A DNA stretch of 64,000 nt, from the NCBI RefSeq assembly GCF_039710355.1, contig NZ_JBDKWZ010000004.1, positions 124,001-188,000 of the forward strand, read 5' to 3'. The notes under the pieces were generated by a model. The model ran no database searches. It saw only the letters and a list, made by a program, of their open reading frames with translations, and was not told the DNA's origin. Positions within the stretch are counted from its first letter, which is position 1. Each line of letters opens with the position of its first letter. Source of the DNA: Rapidithrix thailandica. Lineage in GTDB: Bacteria > Bacteroidota > Bacteroidia > Cytophagales > Flammeovirgaceae. The translations under genes and the position numbers were made by a program. Shown one piece after another: positions 1-8,870 of this stretch.

Positions 1-659
1 CTCCGAACCTGACCATCGTTCCTACGTCCAAATGGCTGGAAAAATCCTTTTTGAAATCCTTTGTCTATCATCCCGATATTCACACTTCTGTTATTTACAA
101 TGCTGTAAATACCAAGCAGTTTAAAAATTTGAATCAGCGATATTGGTCCCAGGTCCGGATTTTATTTATTCATCAAAAGGATGAGTTTAGCGGTTACCAT
201 TTGTTTGAGAAAATTGTAGATGATATCACCCATCCGTTTGATCTTTTCCTGGTAGGAAAGTCACTCAAGTGCAAACACCCCTTTACTACGCTACCGGCCT
301 ACCAGGGTGATTCGGAGCGACTGAATGATATTCTTAATTCTGTAGATATCTTAGTGTATCCTGTTGAGGCGGCAAATTTTCCACTCTTACCCTTACAAGC
401 AATGGCCACAGGTGTGTATGTATTGGCCGCCAATGTAGGAGGAATTCCCGAACAGTTCCGTACCAATGCGCGAGGCTTATTTCAATACAGCAATGCCAAT
501 GATTTGTTGGACAAACTACAGGATACCCTCGCAATGGGATTGAACAAAATCCGTGAAAAAGGCGTGCAAAACGAGGAATATGTTCAGAATAATTTCAACG
601 AATTTAAAATGGTACGGCAATATAAAGACCTTTACAAAGAGATTTTATACAAAAGTTGA
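1..659 (+). CDS. GT4-like glycosyltransferase, C-terminal part (cut at window start)
   Basis: The frame is open from base 3 with no start codon in view, so the N-terminal half lies outside the window. A TTG at 51 is internal, since readable protein (TIVPTSKWLEKS) precedes it. The visible part is the second Rossmann domain of a GT-B, family 4 glycosyltransferase and aligns by eye along its length with the gene at 3014-4222. It probably transfers a sugar during surface polysaccharide synthesis, judging from its neighbours. The EX7E motif that normally contacts the donor sugar nucleotide is altered: both glutamates are replaced, by Ala (codon 372-374) and Gln (396-398), where the paralogue has both. 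It may be inactive or use another donor. Family assignment is firm; substrate is unknown. Confidence 0.8.
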   Translation, partial: PNLTIVPTSKWLEKSFLKSFVYHPDIHTSVIYNAVNTKQFKNLNQRYWSQVRILFIHQKDEFSGYHLFEKIVDDITHPFDLFLVGKSLKCKHPFTTLPAYQGDSERLNDILNSVDILVYPVEAANFPLLPLQAMATGVYVLAANVGGIPEQFRTNARGLFQYSNANDLLDKLQDTLAMGLNKIREKGVQNEEYVQNNFNEFKMVRQYKDLYKEILYKS

Positions 660-821
660 TCAGGAGTGTTACTTTTGAAGTTCAAACTTTATTATCCGTA
701 ATTGTCTAATAAACAGTTTGTCTGATTGATAAAGTAAATGATACACTATGTTACCTCCCGGGAGGCGGCTCCGGTGAGGGAAATACCATTGTTCAAATGA
801 CACGCCCAATACCAACAAAAC

Positions 822-3017
822 ATGTTACAAAAGCTCAAGTCACATAAATTTTATCATCATGCTTTTGATCTGTACCATACCTTTCTGTGGGAGCGGAGAA
901 GAAGCAACTTGACCAAGCCCTTTGTGGTGAATTTCCAAGCTAATGATATCTGCAATTCCAAATGTACTATGTGTTTCATTTGGCAGAAGAAAAAAGATGT
1001 GGAAATTACTCCTGAAGAATTTGGAAAAATCCTGTCTGATCCGCTCTTCAGTGAAGTACGGCATATCGGTATTACCGGAGGTGAGCCTACCTTGCGGAAA
1101 GACTTGCCTGAATTATATGAGGTTGCTTGTAAAACCTTGCCTAAACTCAAAGGGATGAGCAGCATTACCAATGCTATTCAGAAAAAACAAGTAATCGACC
1201 GGCTTGAAAAATCGGCTGAGGTATGTCATCGTCTTGGCAAGAGCTTTAGTTTTATGGTATCCTTGGATGGTGTAGGTAAAGTGCACGACAGAGTGCGGGG
1301 AAGAACAAAGAATTTTGAATCGGCCTTGGAAGTGATCCGGCATTTTCAGACTACTACGGAGATACCCGTATCCATCGGTTGTACGGTCACCAAAGACAAT
1401 GTATGGCATGTGGATGAAATGTTGGAATTTTTAAAGGAAAACGGGATTTATGGCCGTTTCCGGGTGGCGGAGTTTATTCGGCGGTTGTACAATGATAATG
1501 CCGTGGAAATCATCCGCAATTTTACCGAAGAGGAAGCCTATCACCTGGCATTATTTTTCAAAAAACTGGAATTGACCTACGAAACCAACCCGACCTATCA
1601 ACGGACCTATCGCAGTATCCAGCATATGTTGATGGGAGGCCAGCGTCTGATCGGTTGCCCTTATCAGAGCGAAGCCATTTCATTGGATTGCCGGGGCAAT
1701 GTTGCGTATTGTGCACCCAAATCCAAAAACATTGGCAATAGCCTGGAGGGATCGGCAGAGACGTTCTATGCTTCTAATTTGGAGGAAAGAGAGAGAATAC
1801 AACAAGAGGATTGTTCGGAATGTATTCACGATTACCATTCTCCGGCCAGTTGGAAAGAGCAAAGAAAACTGGCTCAAGGCTTCTTTTACAAAACGGTTTT
1901 TTCACACAAGTACGCTACTTGGGCAGCAAAACTTCTCATTCCTAAAGTCAAAAATACAACAGCATATTCAGGGAGGCGGATCCTGATTACAGGATGGTAT
2001 GGAACGGAAACCGTGGGCGATAAAGCTATTTTGGGTGGAATTGTCGATGCCTATAAGAAGCAATTTCCGGAAGTTTCGCTTGCCGTAAGCAGCTTTTATC
2101 CTTTTGTGACAAAGCATACGTTGAAAGAACTCAATATTCAGGCGGATGTGGTACCGGTAAGCAGCCCGGCCTTTTTGGAAGAATGTGGGAAGGCTGACGA
2201 AGTAGTGATGGGAGGCGGACCCCTTATGGGTATTGGAGCTTTGTCTATTCCTTATCTGGCGTTTAAAGCGGCAAAGAAAAACGGAAAGAAAACCGTAGTG
2301 TTCGGTTGTGGATTGGGGCCACTGAACGAAGAGAAATATATCAAAACCGTACGGAAAATCCTGCAACTGGCCGATGAAGTCAAGCTACGGGACAAAGCTT
2401 CTGTAGCATGGGCTCAACGCTTGACACAACGGAATGACATTCAGCAAATCAACGACCCTGCTCATGGCTATGTGGAGCGGATAGCTTCCCGTATACATAT
2501 TACGAAGAAAAAAGCTTACTTGGCGTGTTTTTTAAGAGAGTGGTCTGTCGAATATAAAGGGGATTTGAGCGGTCAGGCTTTTATCAACTTAAAAGAGTTC
2601 TTTGAGGCAAAACTTTCAAAACAGATTAAGGAATTGTGTAGGGAAAAAGGTTTGATTCCATCGTTTTATTCTATGCACAATTTTGTGGTAGGAGGAGACG
2701 ACCGGGAGTTCTATCGTCAATTTACGAAGAAGTATTTTCAAGGAGAAAAATACTATATTGAAAACCGTCCTGCAACCGTAGAGGGTAATTTACGCATCAT
2801 GAAAGAAAGCGCTTACTGTTTGAGTATGCGTTTTCATTCGGTAGTATTTGCAAAAGCAGCCGGGGTGGATTTCTTTGCCTTAGATTATACCAATGGAGGT
2901 AAGGTCTATAACTTTTTGAAAGATAATCAATTAGATCATAGAATGATTCGCCTGCACGATTTTGTCAAGCAAACCGATTTTTCGCTCGTCAAACATTTTA
3001 ACCTGATAGAACATTGA
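822..3017 (+). CDS. Radical SAM / polysaccharide pyruvyl transferase fusion protein
   Basis: A 731-residue protein with two enzyme modules. Residues about 35-370 are a radical SAM domain: the cluster motif CxxxCxxC is at C44, C48 and C51, a GGEP motif is at 86-89, and a cysteine-rich SPASM-like tail (GCPYQ, CRGNVAYC, CSEC) probably holds an auxiliary Fe-S cluster. Residues about 385-725 match polysaccharide pyruvyl transferase (CsaB/WcaK family), starting at RRILITGWYGTETVGDK, with a GGGP loop and the SMRFHS segment (668-673) typical of that fold. Pyruvyl transferases add ketal pyruvate from PEP to a sugar; the radical SAM reaction cannot be read from sequence. It starts at ATG 822 and overlaps the next GT4 gene by 4 bases (TTGA), so they are probably cotranscribed. 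The single uninterrupted frame argues against a sequencing-made fusion. Confidence 0.85.
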   Translation: MLQKLKSHKFYHHAFDLYHTFLWERRRSNLTKPFVVNFQANDICNSKCTMCFIWQKKKDVEITPEEFGKILSDPLFSEVRHIGITGGEPTLRKDLPELYEVACKTLPKLKGMSSITNAIQKKQVIDRLEKSAEVCHRLGKSFSFMVSLDGVGKVHDRVRGRTKNFESALEVIRHFQTTTEIPVSIGCTVTKDNVWHVDEMLEFLKENGIYGRFRVAEFIRRLYNDNAVEIIRNFTEEEAYHLALFFKKLELTYETNPTYQRTYRSIQHMLMGGQRLIGCPYQSEAISLDCRGNVAYCAPKSKNIGNSLEGSAETFYASNLEERERIQQEDCSECIHDYHSPASWKEQRKLAQGFFYKTVFSHKYATWAAKLLIPKVKNTTAYSGRRILITGWYGTETVGDKAILGGIVDAYKKQFPEVSLAVSSFYPFVTKHTLKELNIQADVVPVSSPAFLEECGKADEVVMGGGPLMGIGALSIPYLAFKAAKKNGKKTVVFGCGLGPLNEEKYIKTVRKILQLADEVKLRDKASVAWAQRLTQRNDIQQINDPAHGYVERIASRIHITKKKAYLACFLREWSVEYKGDLSGQAFINLKEFFEAKLSKQIKELCREKGLIPSFYSMHNFVVGGDDREFYRQFTKKYFQGEKYYIENRPATVEGNLRIMKESAYCLSMRFHSVVFAKAAGVDFFALDYTNGGKVYNFLKDNQLDHRMIRLHDFVKQTDFSLVKHFNLIEH

Positions 3018-4222
3018 AAATTCTGCATATCAATTCATCGGACCTGGGGGGAGGGGCAGAGCAGTTTGCTAAAGATATGGTTGACAGACAGGCTACCTCA
3101 CAGTTGTTTGTCAATAAAAAACAAACCTCCGTCCGCAAAGTACATGCAATCAAAAGAACCTGGCTTTCTTACGGTTTGCAGTTTATCGATGATGCCTTAT
3201 ACAACTTGATTCAGCGGAAACAATTGACAAATCTAGGGGTGTTGTATCCCTTGCATGGTACCTACTCTTTTTTGCAAAAACAGCCTTGTTACCATGAAGC
3301 GGATATCATCCACTTACATAATATTCATCAGGATTATTTTGATTTGGACGCCTTGGTGTCGATCAGTAAAGAAAAACCCATCGTATGGACTTTGCATGAT
3401 ATGTGGTGCTTTACAGGGGGGGAAGTTTATACGTTTGAAAATGATGATTTTAAGCAAGGAAATGCTATCACACCTTATAAAAAATACTACCCTTTGTACA
3501 ATCCGGTGATTGATTTGCGCAAAGCATTCCTGAATAAAAAAAGAGAGATTTACAGTGCCTTAAACGGTCAGGTGGTTTTTGTCCCGGTATCGCATTGGCT
3601 GGGAAACTGCCTGAAGGAGGCTTATGTGTCCCGCCCGGAAATGCAGGTGGAAGTAATTCATAACGGGGTGGATACTTCCGTCTTTAAAAATCATAACCAC
3701 AGAAATTGGTGTGTGCCCAAGGTGTTGTTTTTTAACAATACAAGCAATCCCTTTAAGGGAACCGCACTGTTTCGCAAAATAGTCGATCAGATCAACGGAC
3801 AATTCGAATTGATGGTTGTAGGTCCGCCTCTGGATTGCCAACGGCATTATGAATTGATTAGCCCGACTTACGACCGAGGAGCCTTAAACCGCCTTTACAA
3901 TCAGGTGGATATTTTAGTGTTTCCTTCCGAAGCCGAAAACTTTCCACTCACGGTATTGGAAGCCATGGCGGCTGGCGTGATGTTGGTTGCTTCGGATACA
4001 GGTGGTATCCCCGAACAAGTGAGTAATGAATGCGGGAGGCTTTTTATCAGTGGGAAAGCCGAAAGCCTGAAAGGTACGTTGGAAGAGGTGCTGAAATGGC
4101 CGCTTTCGCGAATACGGGAGATGGGCAAACATGCTGAAGAAAAGGTGTTACAGGAGTTTACCGAAACCATCATGCACAACCGTTACCGGAAGCTGTACCA
4201 ACAGTTGATAAAGAAAGCTTGA
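3014..4222 (+). CDS. GT4 family glycosyltransferase
   Basis: A 402-residue GT-B glycosyltransferase. The N-terminal half starts with an acceptor-side Rossmann unit (KILHINSSDLGGGAEQFA) and the C-terminal half carries the GT4 donor site, including an intact EX7E motif in SEAENFPLTVLEAMAAG. The protein should be cytoplasmic or membrane-peripheral and transfer a sugar from a nucleotide donor to a growing polysaccharide. The start is TTG at 3014, inside the last codons of the upstream fusion gene, giving a 4-base TTGA overlap typical of translational coupling. It resembles the truncated glycosyltransferase at 1-659, so the two probably arose by duplication. Donor and acceptor are unknown. Confidence 0.88.
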   Translation: MKILHINSSDLGGGAEQFAKDMVDRQATSQLFVNKKQTSVRKVHAIKRTWLSYGLQFIDDALYNLIQRKQLTNLGVLYPLHGTYSFLQKQPCYHEADIIHLHNIHQDYFDLDALVSISKEKPIVWTLHDMWCFTGGEVYTFENDDFKQGNAITPYKKYYPLYNPVIDLRKAFLNKKREIYSALNGQVVFVPVSHWLGNCLKEAYVSRPEMQVEVIHNGVDTSVFKNHNHRNWCVPKVLFFNNTSNPFKGTALFRKIVDQINGQFELMVVGPPLDCQRHYELISPTYDRGALNRLYNQVDILVFPSEAENFPLTVLEAMAAGVMLVASDTGGIPEQVSNECGRLFISGKAESLKGTLEEVLKWPLSRIREMGKHAEEKVLQEFTETIMHNRYRKLYQQLIKKA

Positions 4223-4275
4223 GTTTTTTTTGCCAAACCGGAAATCAACTCTAAGAAATTTAGCAATGGGTATAT

Positions 4276-5070
4276 ATGAATGAGCAACCGAAAGTAACCG
4301 TTATTACGATCAATTATAACTGTGGAGATATGTTGGAGACTACTATCCGGAGTGTATTGGCGCAATCGTATCCGAATTTGGAATACATAGTAGTGGATGG
4401 CGGGTCTACAGACGATTCTCTTGCCATTATTCATAAATATCAAGATAAGATTGACCGGTGGGTAAGTGAGCCGGATAGAGGCATCTACGATGCAATGAAC
4501 AAAGGGGTACGGATGGCAAGTGGGGAATGGGTGAATTTTATGAACGCGGGGGATTGGTTTGTCGATAATCAAACCGTAGAAAAGGTAATGGCACTGGCGG
4601 ATCATCAAGCGGAAATGGTTTATGGCGACCATGAAGTACGTTTTGACTCTTTTACCAAACAGAAAAAAGCCCTGCCAGCCAAGTATATTTGGAAGCATAT
4701 GGTGTGCTCGCATCAAAGCTTATTTACTCGCAGCGTATTATTGGAAAAGCACCCCTTTTCAGCGGCTTATGGAAGTGCCGGAGATTATCATTTTATCTAC
4801 ACCCAGGTACAAAATGGAGTGGTGGCCCAGCAGGTTCCTGTGAAAGTCGCCAGTTTTGATTCCGGAGGCGTTTCGTATACACATCCGGTAGACAGTTATA
4901 AGCAAATTTTGCGCATTGTAACCGAAAAGGACAAAAGCCTGAAAGTGTATTTATTCCACTACGGTCTTATTGGCAAGCAACTTTGTATTGAAGGAGTAAA
5001 GCGCTTGCTGCCAAGAGATGTTTTTGAGAAATGGATGAAGACTAAAAATAAACTGTTGGGGAAAACTTGA
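4276..5070 (+). CDS. GT2 family glycosyltransferase
   Basis: A 264-residue GT-A fold enzyme of family 2. It begins with PKVTVITINYNCGDMLE and carries the nucleotide-binding VVDGGSTDDS segment, followed by EPDRGIYDAMNKG, a pattern seen in WcaA-like capsule and colanic-acid glycosyltransferases. It lacks C-terminal membrane helices, so it should act at the inner face of the membrane on a lipid-linked sugar. The ATG at 4276 follows the preceding GT4 gene by 53 bases in the same direction. It is the last gene of the polysaccharide locus seen here. Family is clear; linkage and substrate are not. Confidence 0.88.
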   Translation: MNEQPKVTVITINYNCGDMLETTIRSVLAQSYPNLEYIVVDGGSTDDSLAIIHKYQDKIDRWVSEPDRGIYDAMNKGVRMASGEWVNFMNAGDWFVDNQTVEKVMALADHQAEMVYGDHEVRFDSFTKQKKALPAKYIWKHMVCSHQSLFTRSVLLEKHPFSAAYGSAGDYHFIYTQVQNGVVAQQVPVKVASFDSGGVSYTHPVDSYKQILRIVTEKDKSLKVYLFHYGLIGKQLCIEGVKRLLPRDVFEKWMKTKNKLLGKT

Positions 5071-5193
5071 GTAAAAGTGGTTATTGCTTGATTTTGAGGA
5101 GGTTTTAGGAACTATTTGCCGTTTTAAAATGCTACTCAAAAAAGTGGAAATATCCAAGGGGTTTGCAGAGAAAAGCGAAATTTACTGAATTAG

Positions 5194-5226
5194 TTTTCCC
5201 TTCCTGTAGAATCCTTATTAAGTTTG
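5194..5226 (+). promoter_or_regulatory. Possible promoter of rpiB
   Basis: TAAGTTTG at 5219-5226 matches the Bacteroidota -7 element TAnnTTTG exactly. A T-rich -33-like TTTT lies at 5194-5197, 21 bases upstream. The rpiB start is 33 bases downstream. The -33 match is only partial. Confidence 0.35.
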
Positions 5227-5259
5227 GACTTCGATTAGTTTAATCAACGCTTATATACA

Positions 5260-5688
5260 ATGAAAATAGCAATAGGAGGCGATCACGCTGGATTTCACTA
5301 CAAGCGGGATATTATTCCCTTTTTAAATGAATTAGGTTATGATGTCAAAGATTTTGGCCCTAATTCTGAGGATTCGGTAGACTACCCGGATTTCGCTCAC
5401 CCTCTCTCAGTGGCTGTAGCCGGCAGTGAGTTTGAGTACGGGATTTTGATTTGCGGTAGTGGTAATGGAGTGGCTATGACTGCCAACAAACATCCCAAGG
5501 TGCGGGCAGCATTATGCTGGCAAACAGAATTGGCTGAGTTAGCCAGGTCTCACAATAATGCAAATGTACTGTGTATCCCATCCCGGTTTGTAGAGTTGGA
5601 TTTGGCCAAAGATATGATAAAAGCCTTCCTGAAAACCGGATTTGAGGGGGGACGTCATGAAAAACGTGTAAATAAAATTCATTGTTAA
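5260..5688 (+). CDS. rpiB: Ribose-5-phosphate isomerase B
   Basis: A 142-residue protein of the RpiB/LacAB family, which interconverts ribose 5-phosphate and ribulose 5-phosphate in the pentose phosphate pathway. The N-terminus MKIAIGGDHAGF is the family signature, CGSGNGVAMTANKHP matches the active-site and phosphate-binding loop including the catalytic Cys, and HNNANVLC is the conserved C-terminal strand. Length fits the family. It stands alone between the polysaccharide locus and a convergent peptidase gene, and is followed by a strong bidirectional terminator. Confidence 0.95.
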   Translation: MKIAIGGDHAGFHYKRDIIPFLNELGYDVKDFGPNSEDSVDYPDFAHPLSVAVAGSEFEYGILICGSGNGVAMTANKHPKVRAALCWQTELAELARSHNNANVLCIPSRFVELDLAKDMIKAFLKTGFEGGRHEKRVNKIHC

Positions 5689-5765
5689 GAGAAGCTTGGC
5701 TTTTATATGAAAGGATGCTTACTTCTTTAAAAGAATTCGACAAAAGTCTGAATCTTTATAATGAC

Positions 5766-5791
5766 AAAACCCCGGATGATCCCGGGGTTTT
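5766..5791. terminator. Bidirectional terminator between rpiB and the M23 peptidase gene
   Basis: Perfect 10-bp stem AAAACCCCGG / CCGGGGTTTT with a 6-base loop, flanked by an A run on one side and a T run on the other. It lies between convergent genes and can serve both. Confidence 0.9.
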
Positions 5792-5805
5792 TTATGTTTT
5801 CAATG

Positions 5806-7662
5806 CTAAAACCTCTTTTCAAATACTTTGCGGTTTCCTTGCTTGTCTTTTACTTCCAACTGGAAAAGCCCTTGTAAAGGTTGTGTTTTATCCTTTCTTT
5901 CCGACCACAGCAGATCCCTTTTGGCATCATAATGCATCAGTAGCCATTTGCCATCCAATGTGGCTCTATAGCTGTCAATGCCCGATTTTGGGTCTTCAAT
6001 CTTAAAACGGACCTGTGAAGCGCTTTTGCGCAACATCCTGATTTGTGGGGGGATGGAATCATAGTCGATAGTAAAGCGCCCCAATTCAATGGTTTTGAAA
6101 GAAATATTGTTGCCCTTCCATTGCTTGCTGATAAAAGAAAGCCGGTTGTGGCGGTTGATGTAGTATACCCCGGCATATTTTTGTCCTCTATCCAATGGAG
6201 GGTTTTTCCAGGTAATTTCTATAGACCGGAATAAAGGAATGTCCGCTTGATTGACAGTAAGCGTATCCTGGGCAAGCTGATGTTGCAAATACAAAGTGTC
6301 AAACAGGCTATTATGGGCAAAGGCGATTTCCACATCTTTGTGAAAATAATGAAAAGCCTGTTGGGAAGGCACCGTACTTTTAAAATGTGTATAGAACATT
6401 TGATCACCTACACGAACGGAATCCGGCAGGCCCTTACGCAGGTCCCAGATGTAGGTTTGGTATTGCTGGTTGGAATAAGAAGGGAGCTGCCCTTCCTCAA
6501 AATGCTGAACATAGAAGCAACTTTCTACTGTGTTTTTATCCTCTTGTGTATTTACGATCAGGTAATTATCTTCTACACTGATTCCCAAAGAAGGGCGATA
6601 GCTAATAGGCATTACTTGGCTGCCCTCCAACTCAAACTTTACGGTACTTTGATTGTCAAAGCTATCGTAAAGTTTCAACGTAACTTGATAGGACTGCCCT
6701 TCCTGTACGTGTATTTTCCCTTTTAAATCCGGTCGTGGAAAGATGGGAAGCCGGTTGCCATCGGCCTGGTAGCAGCGTTGGCTTTTTTGGCGTTTATGGA
6801 GCCAAACTTCATAATCGGTAAACACATGCATATAACGGTTGTGGCTGAAGGGAACTTTGTAGATGTCGTGTGTATACACCAGTGTTCCGTTCACTTCCAG
6901 TTCTACTTTGTTGATGCCGTTTTTATTATAATTATAGTTGGCTTGATCAAAGCCTGTAAACTCGATGCCTATGGAGCCTGAAGCTTTGACTTTTTGATCC
7001 AATTGGTATTTTCCCCGGCCCAGACCGACAATGCCGGAACGGTAGGTTTCGTATTTGCCAAACACCCTGCTTTCTGCATCCAAAGGCACAATAGCAATCT
7101 GGCTGACGGAAGGGGGAATGTTGTCAACCACTTCCTTAAACCCGAACTTTAAAGGGTTCATCGGGGCTTCGTTAGCATCCCTGATTTCAAAGTGTAAGTG
7201 TGGGCCGCCGGAAGAACCACTATTGCCTGACAAGGCAATCTGCTCTCCTTTTTTGAAGGCAAACTGGGAAGAGGAAGGAAACAACTCTATAGAAAAGCTT
7301 TCTTTTTGATATTGGTTGTCTAAAATGTACCGGGCTATTTCGGGGTTGAAGTCTTTCAGATGACCGTAAACGGTAATGGTGCCATTGGGATGCTTCATAT
7401 ATAGGGCATTACCATAACCCACCGGAGATACCTTGATCCGGTATACATAACCGTCCGCTGCGGCATATACGGGAAGCCCCTCTACTCCTCCGGTTTTAAT
7501 ATCAATTCCTCCGTGAAAATGACTGCCTCTCAGTTCTCCCATGCTTCCGGACAGGTGGTTTTGCTGCCCGGGTTGGATCGGAAAAATGTAATAGGGAGGA
7601 GTCTTGTCATCGGAAAAAAGCAGTAAAATAGTAAAGATCAAAAAGTAGCTTAGTTTTAACAT
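5806..7662 (-). CDS. Secreted M23 family metallopeptidase
   Basis: A 618-residue exported protein. Residues 1-16 are a hydrophobic signal segment. A LytM/M23 endopeptidase domain occupies about residues 30-170: the zinc-ligand motifs HFHGGID and HLHFEIR are present, with VYGHL between them. Such enzymes cut peptide cross-links in peptidoglycan. The remaining 440 residues look beta-rich and may form Ig-like or sandwich domains for wall or surface binding; I recognise no named domain there. This M23-first architecture with a long C-terminal extension is common in Bacteroidota. The gene is monocistronic, convergent with rpiB. Function as a hydrolase is well supported; the physiological target is inferred. 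Confidence 0.88.
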   Translation of the reverse strand: MLKLSYFLIFTILLLFSDDKTPPYYIFPIQPGQQNHLSGSMGELRGSHFHGGIDIKTGGVEGLPVYAAADGYVYRIKVSPVGYGNALYMKHPNGTITVYGHLKDFNPEIARYILDNQYQKESFSIELFPSSSQFAFKKGEQIALSGNSGSSGGPHLHFEIRDANEAPMNPLKFGFKEVVDNIPPSVSQIAIVPLDAESRVFGKYETYRSGIVGLGRGKYQLDQKVKASGSIGIEFTGFDQANYNYNKNGINKVELEVNGTLVYTHDIYKVPFSHNRYMHVFTDYEVWLHKRQKSQRCYQADGNRLPIFPRPDLKGKIHVQEGQSYQVTLKLYDSFDNQSTVKFELEGSQVMPISYRPSLGISVEDNYLIVNTQEDKNTVESCFYVQHFEEGQLPSYSNQQYQTYIWDLRKGLPDSVRVGDQMFYTHFKSTVPSQQAFHYFHKDVEIAFAHNSLFDTLYLQHQLAQDTLTVNQADIPLFRSIEITWKNPPLDRGQKYAGVYYINRHNRLSFISKQWKGNNISFKTIELGRFTIDYDSIPPQIRMLRKSASQVRFKIEDPKSGIDSYRATLDGKWLLMHYDAKRDLLWSERKDKTQPLQGLFQLEVKDKQGNRKVFEKRF

Positions 7663-7817
7663 TATGCTTTATGAATTATTGGTTTTCAATTCGGATGTTT
7701 CCATTTGTGTAAATTTACGAAATCAGTAGAATGATTCCTTTGGGAAATAGGAGTTCTTAACGTGTAAGCTTGCAGGAGGAAGTAGCGACAAGTATTTTGC
7801 CAAGGTAGGGAAAATAA

Positions 7818-7843
7818 AAAAGCCCAACATCATGTTGGGCTTT
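7818..7843 (-). terminator. Terminator of the TonB-family gene
   Basis: Stem AAAGCCCAAC / GTTGGGCTTT with a 5-base loop. On the minus strand it is followed by a T-rich run, 20-odd bases after the stop of the gene at 7866. Confidence 0.85.
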
Positions 7844-7865
7844 CCTAGCTATATAGAGTAAACTC

Positions 7866-8687
7866 TTATTGCAATTTGAAGTTGATCGGAATAACGATCC
7901 GCTGACGTACAGGGCGCCCTCTTTGCTTACCCGGTGTCCACTTATCTGCATTTTTTACAACTCGTACCGCTTCTTCATCTGCTCCACCACCGATACCCCG
8001 GATGGCTTTTACATCAGTAATAGTTCCGTCTTTATCCACTACGAATTGCACGAACACTTTCCCTTCGATACCCATTCGGCGGGCTTGACTAGGGTATTTC
8101 ATGTTCTTCGCAACGTATTGGTAGAAGGCTTGCATTCCCCCTTTAGGAGCCGCACTTTCCTCTACAATGGTAAAGATTTCGTTCGATACGGTTTCTTCTT
8201 CTTCAGGTTCGTCAGAAACGATGATTTCTTCCACTACGGTTTCTTCATCAATTTCTACATCTAAGTCGATTTCAATTTCTTCTTCGATTTCCTCCTCATC
8301 CGGTACTTCAACAATTTCCGGTTGTTGTACCTTTGGTGGTGGAGGTGGCTTTTGCTCAGTGGGTGGAATTTCGATCAATTCTTCTACATCGGCATCCAAA
8401 GTACCAAGGTCAACCAATTCTTTCTCTCCGAAATCAGGAAATTCAAAAGCCGCCAGAGTAAAAGCCAATGATAAGTTCAAACCAATCACACCTAACAGAG
8501 TACTGTACTTAGTGATATCCACAGAGTAGTATTTCTTGGTCCGCACATCTGATTGGCGGTTCTCATCGAGGATTTGGCTCGTTTTCTTATTCATTACTGC
8601 CCGGAATAAAAAGATCATACCGACAATAGTAACAATGAATACGACTAGCAAACCAAAAACCCCAAGTGTGTCAAGTAGCTGATACAT
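7866..8687 (-). CDS. TonB family energy transducer with two predicted membrane segments
   Basis: A 273-residue protein. The C-terminal domain (about 180-273) is a TonB domain: MKYPSQARRMGIEGKVFVQF, DGTITDVKAIRG and the closing VVIPINF-like strand. It would couple proton motive force, through ExbB/ExbD, to outer-membrane receptors. Between are a short PPPPPK stretch and a strongly acidic linker rich in Glu (about 105-170). Besides the usual membrane anchor (about residues 62-82, LLGVIGLNLSLAFTLAAF) there is an extra hydrophobic segment at about 8-32. The internal Met at codon 32 could be an alternative start but would lie inside the first helix. No exbB/exbD or receptor gene is adjacent. A promoter candidate lies at 8827-8855. 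Confidence 0.87.
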   Translation of the reverse strand: MYQLLDTLGVFGLLVVFIVTIVGMIFLFRAVMNKKTSQILDENRQSDVRTKKYYSVDITKYSTLLGVIGLNLSLAFTLAAFEFPDFGEKELVDLGTLDADVEELIEIPPTEQKPPPPPKVQQPEIVEVPDEEEIEEEIEIDLDVEIDEETVVEEIIVSDEPEEEETVSNEIFTIVEESAAPKGGMQAFYQYVAKNMKYPSQARRMGIEGKVFVQFVVDKDGTITDVKAIRGIGGGADEEAVRVVKNADKWTPGKQRGRPVRQRIVIPINFKLQ

Positions 8688-8826
8688 GTAGTTAAGGAGT
8701 TTGTTTTAAGGTTTAACAAAAGTTTTCAAAAGAAACTTCCTCCTAAATTAAGAGGAAATTGGGCAATTCTCAAAATCTATTTAAAATAATTTACCCCTAT
8801 GGAAGACAGAAGCCTTTTCTGACGGG

Positions 8827-8855
8827 CAAAATTATAAGCGTAATCCACCTCCAAA
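8827..8855 (-). promoter_or_regulatory. Possible promoter of the TonB-family gene
   Basis: On the minus strand TTTG (8852-8855) and TAATTTTG (8827-8834) are separated by 17 bases, matching the Bacteroidota -33 and -7 elements. The leader would be about 130 bases. Confidence 0.4.
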
Positions 8856-8870
8856 TATAGAAAAAAAATA

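Noticed and set aside
8167..8529. Plus-strand Ser-rich frame
   Set aside because: Antisense of the acidic linker of the TonB-family gene.
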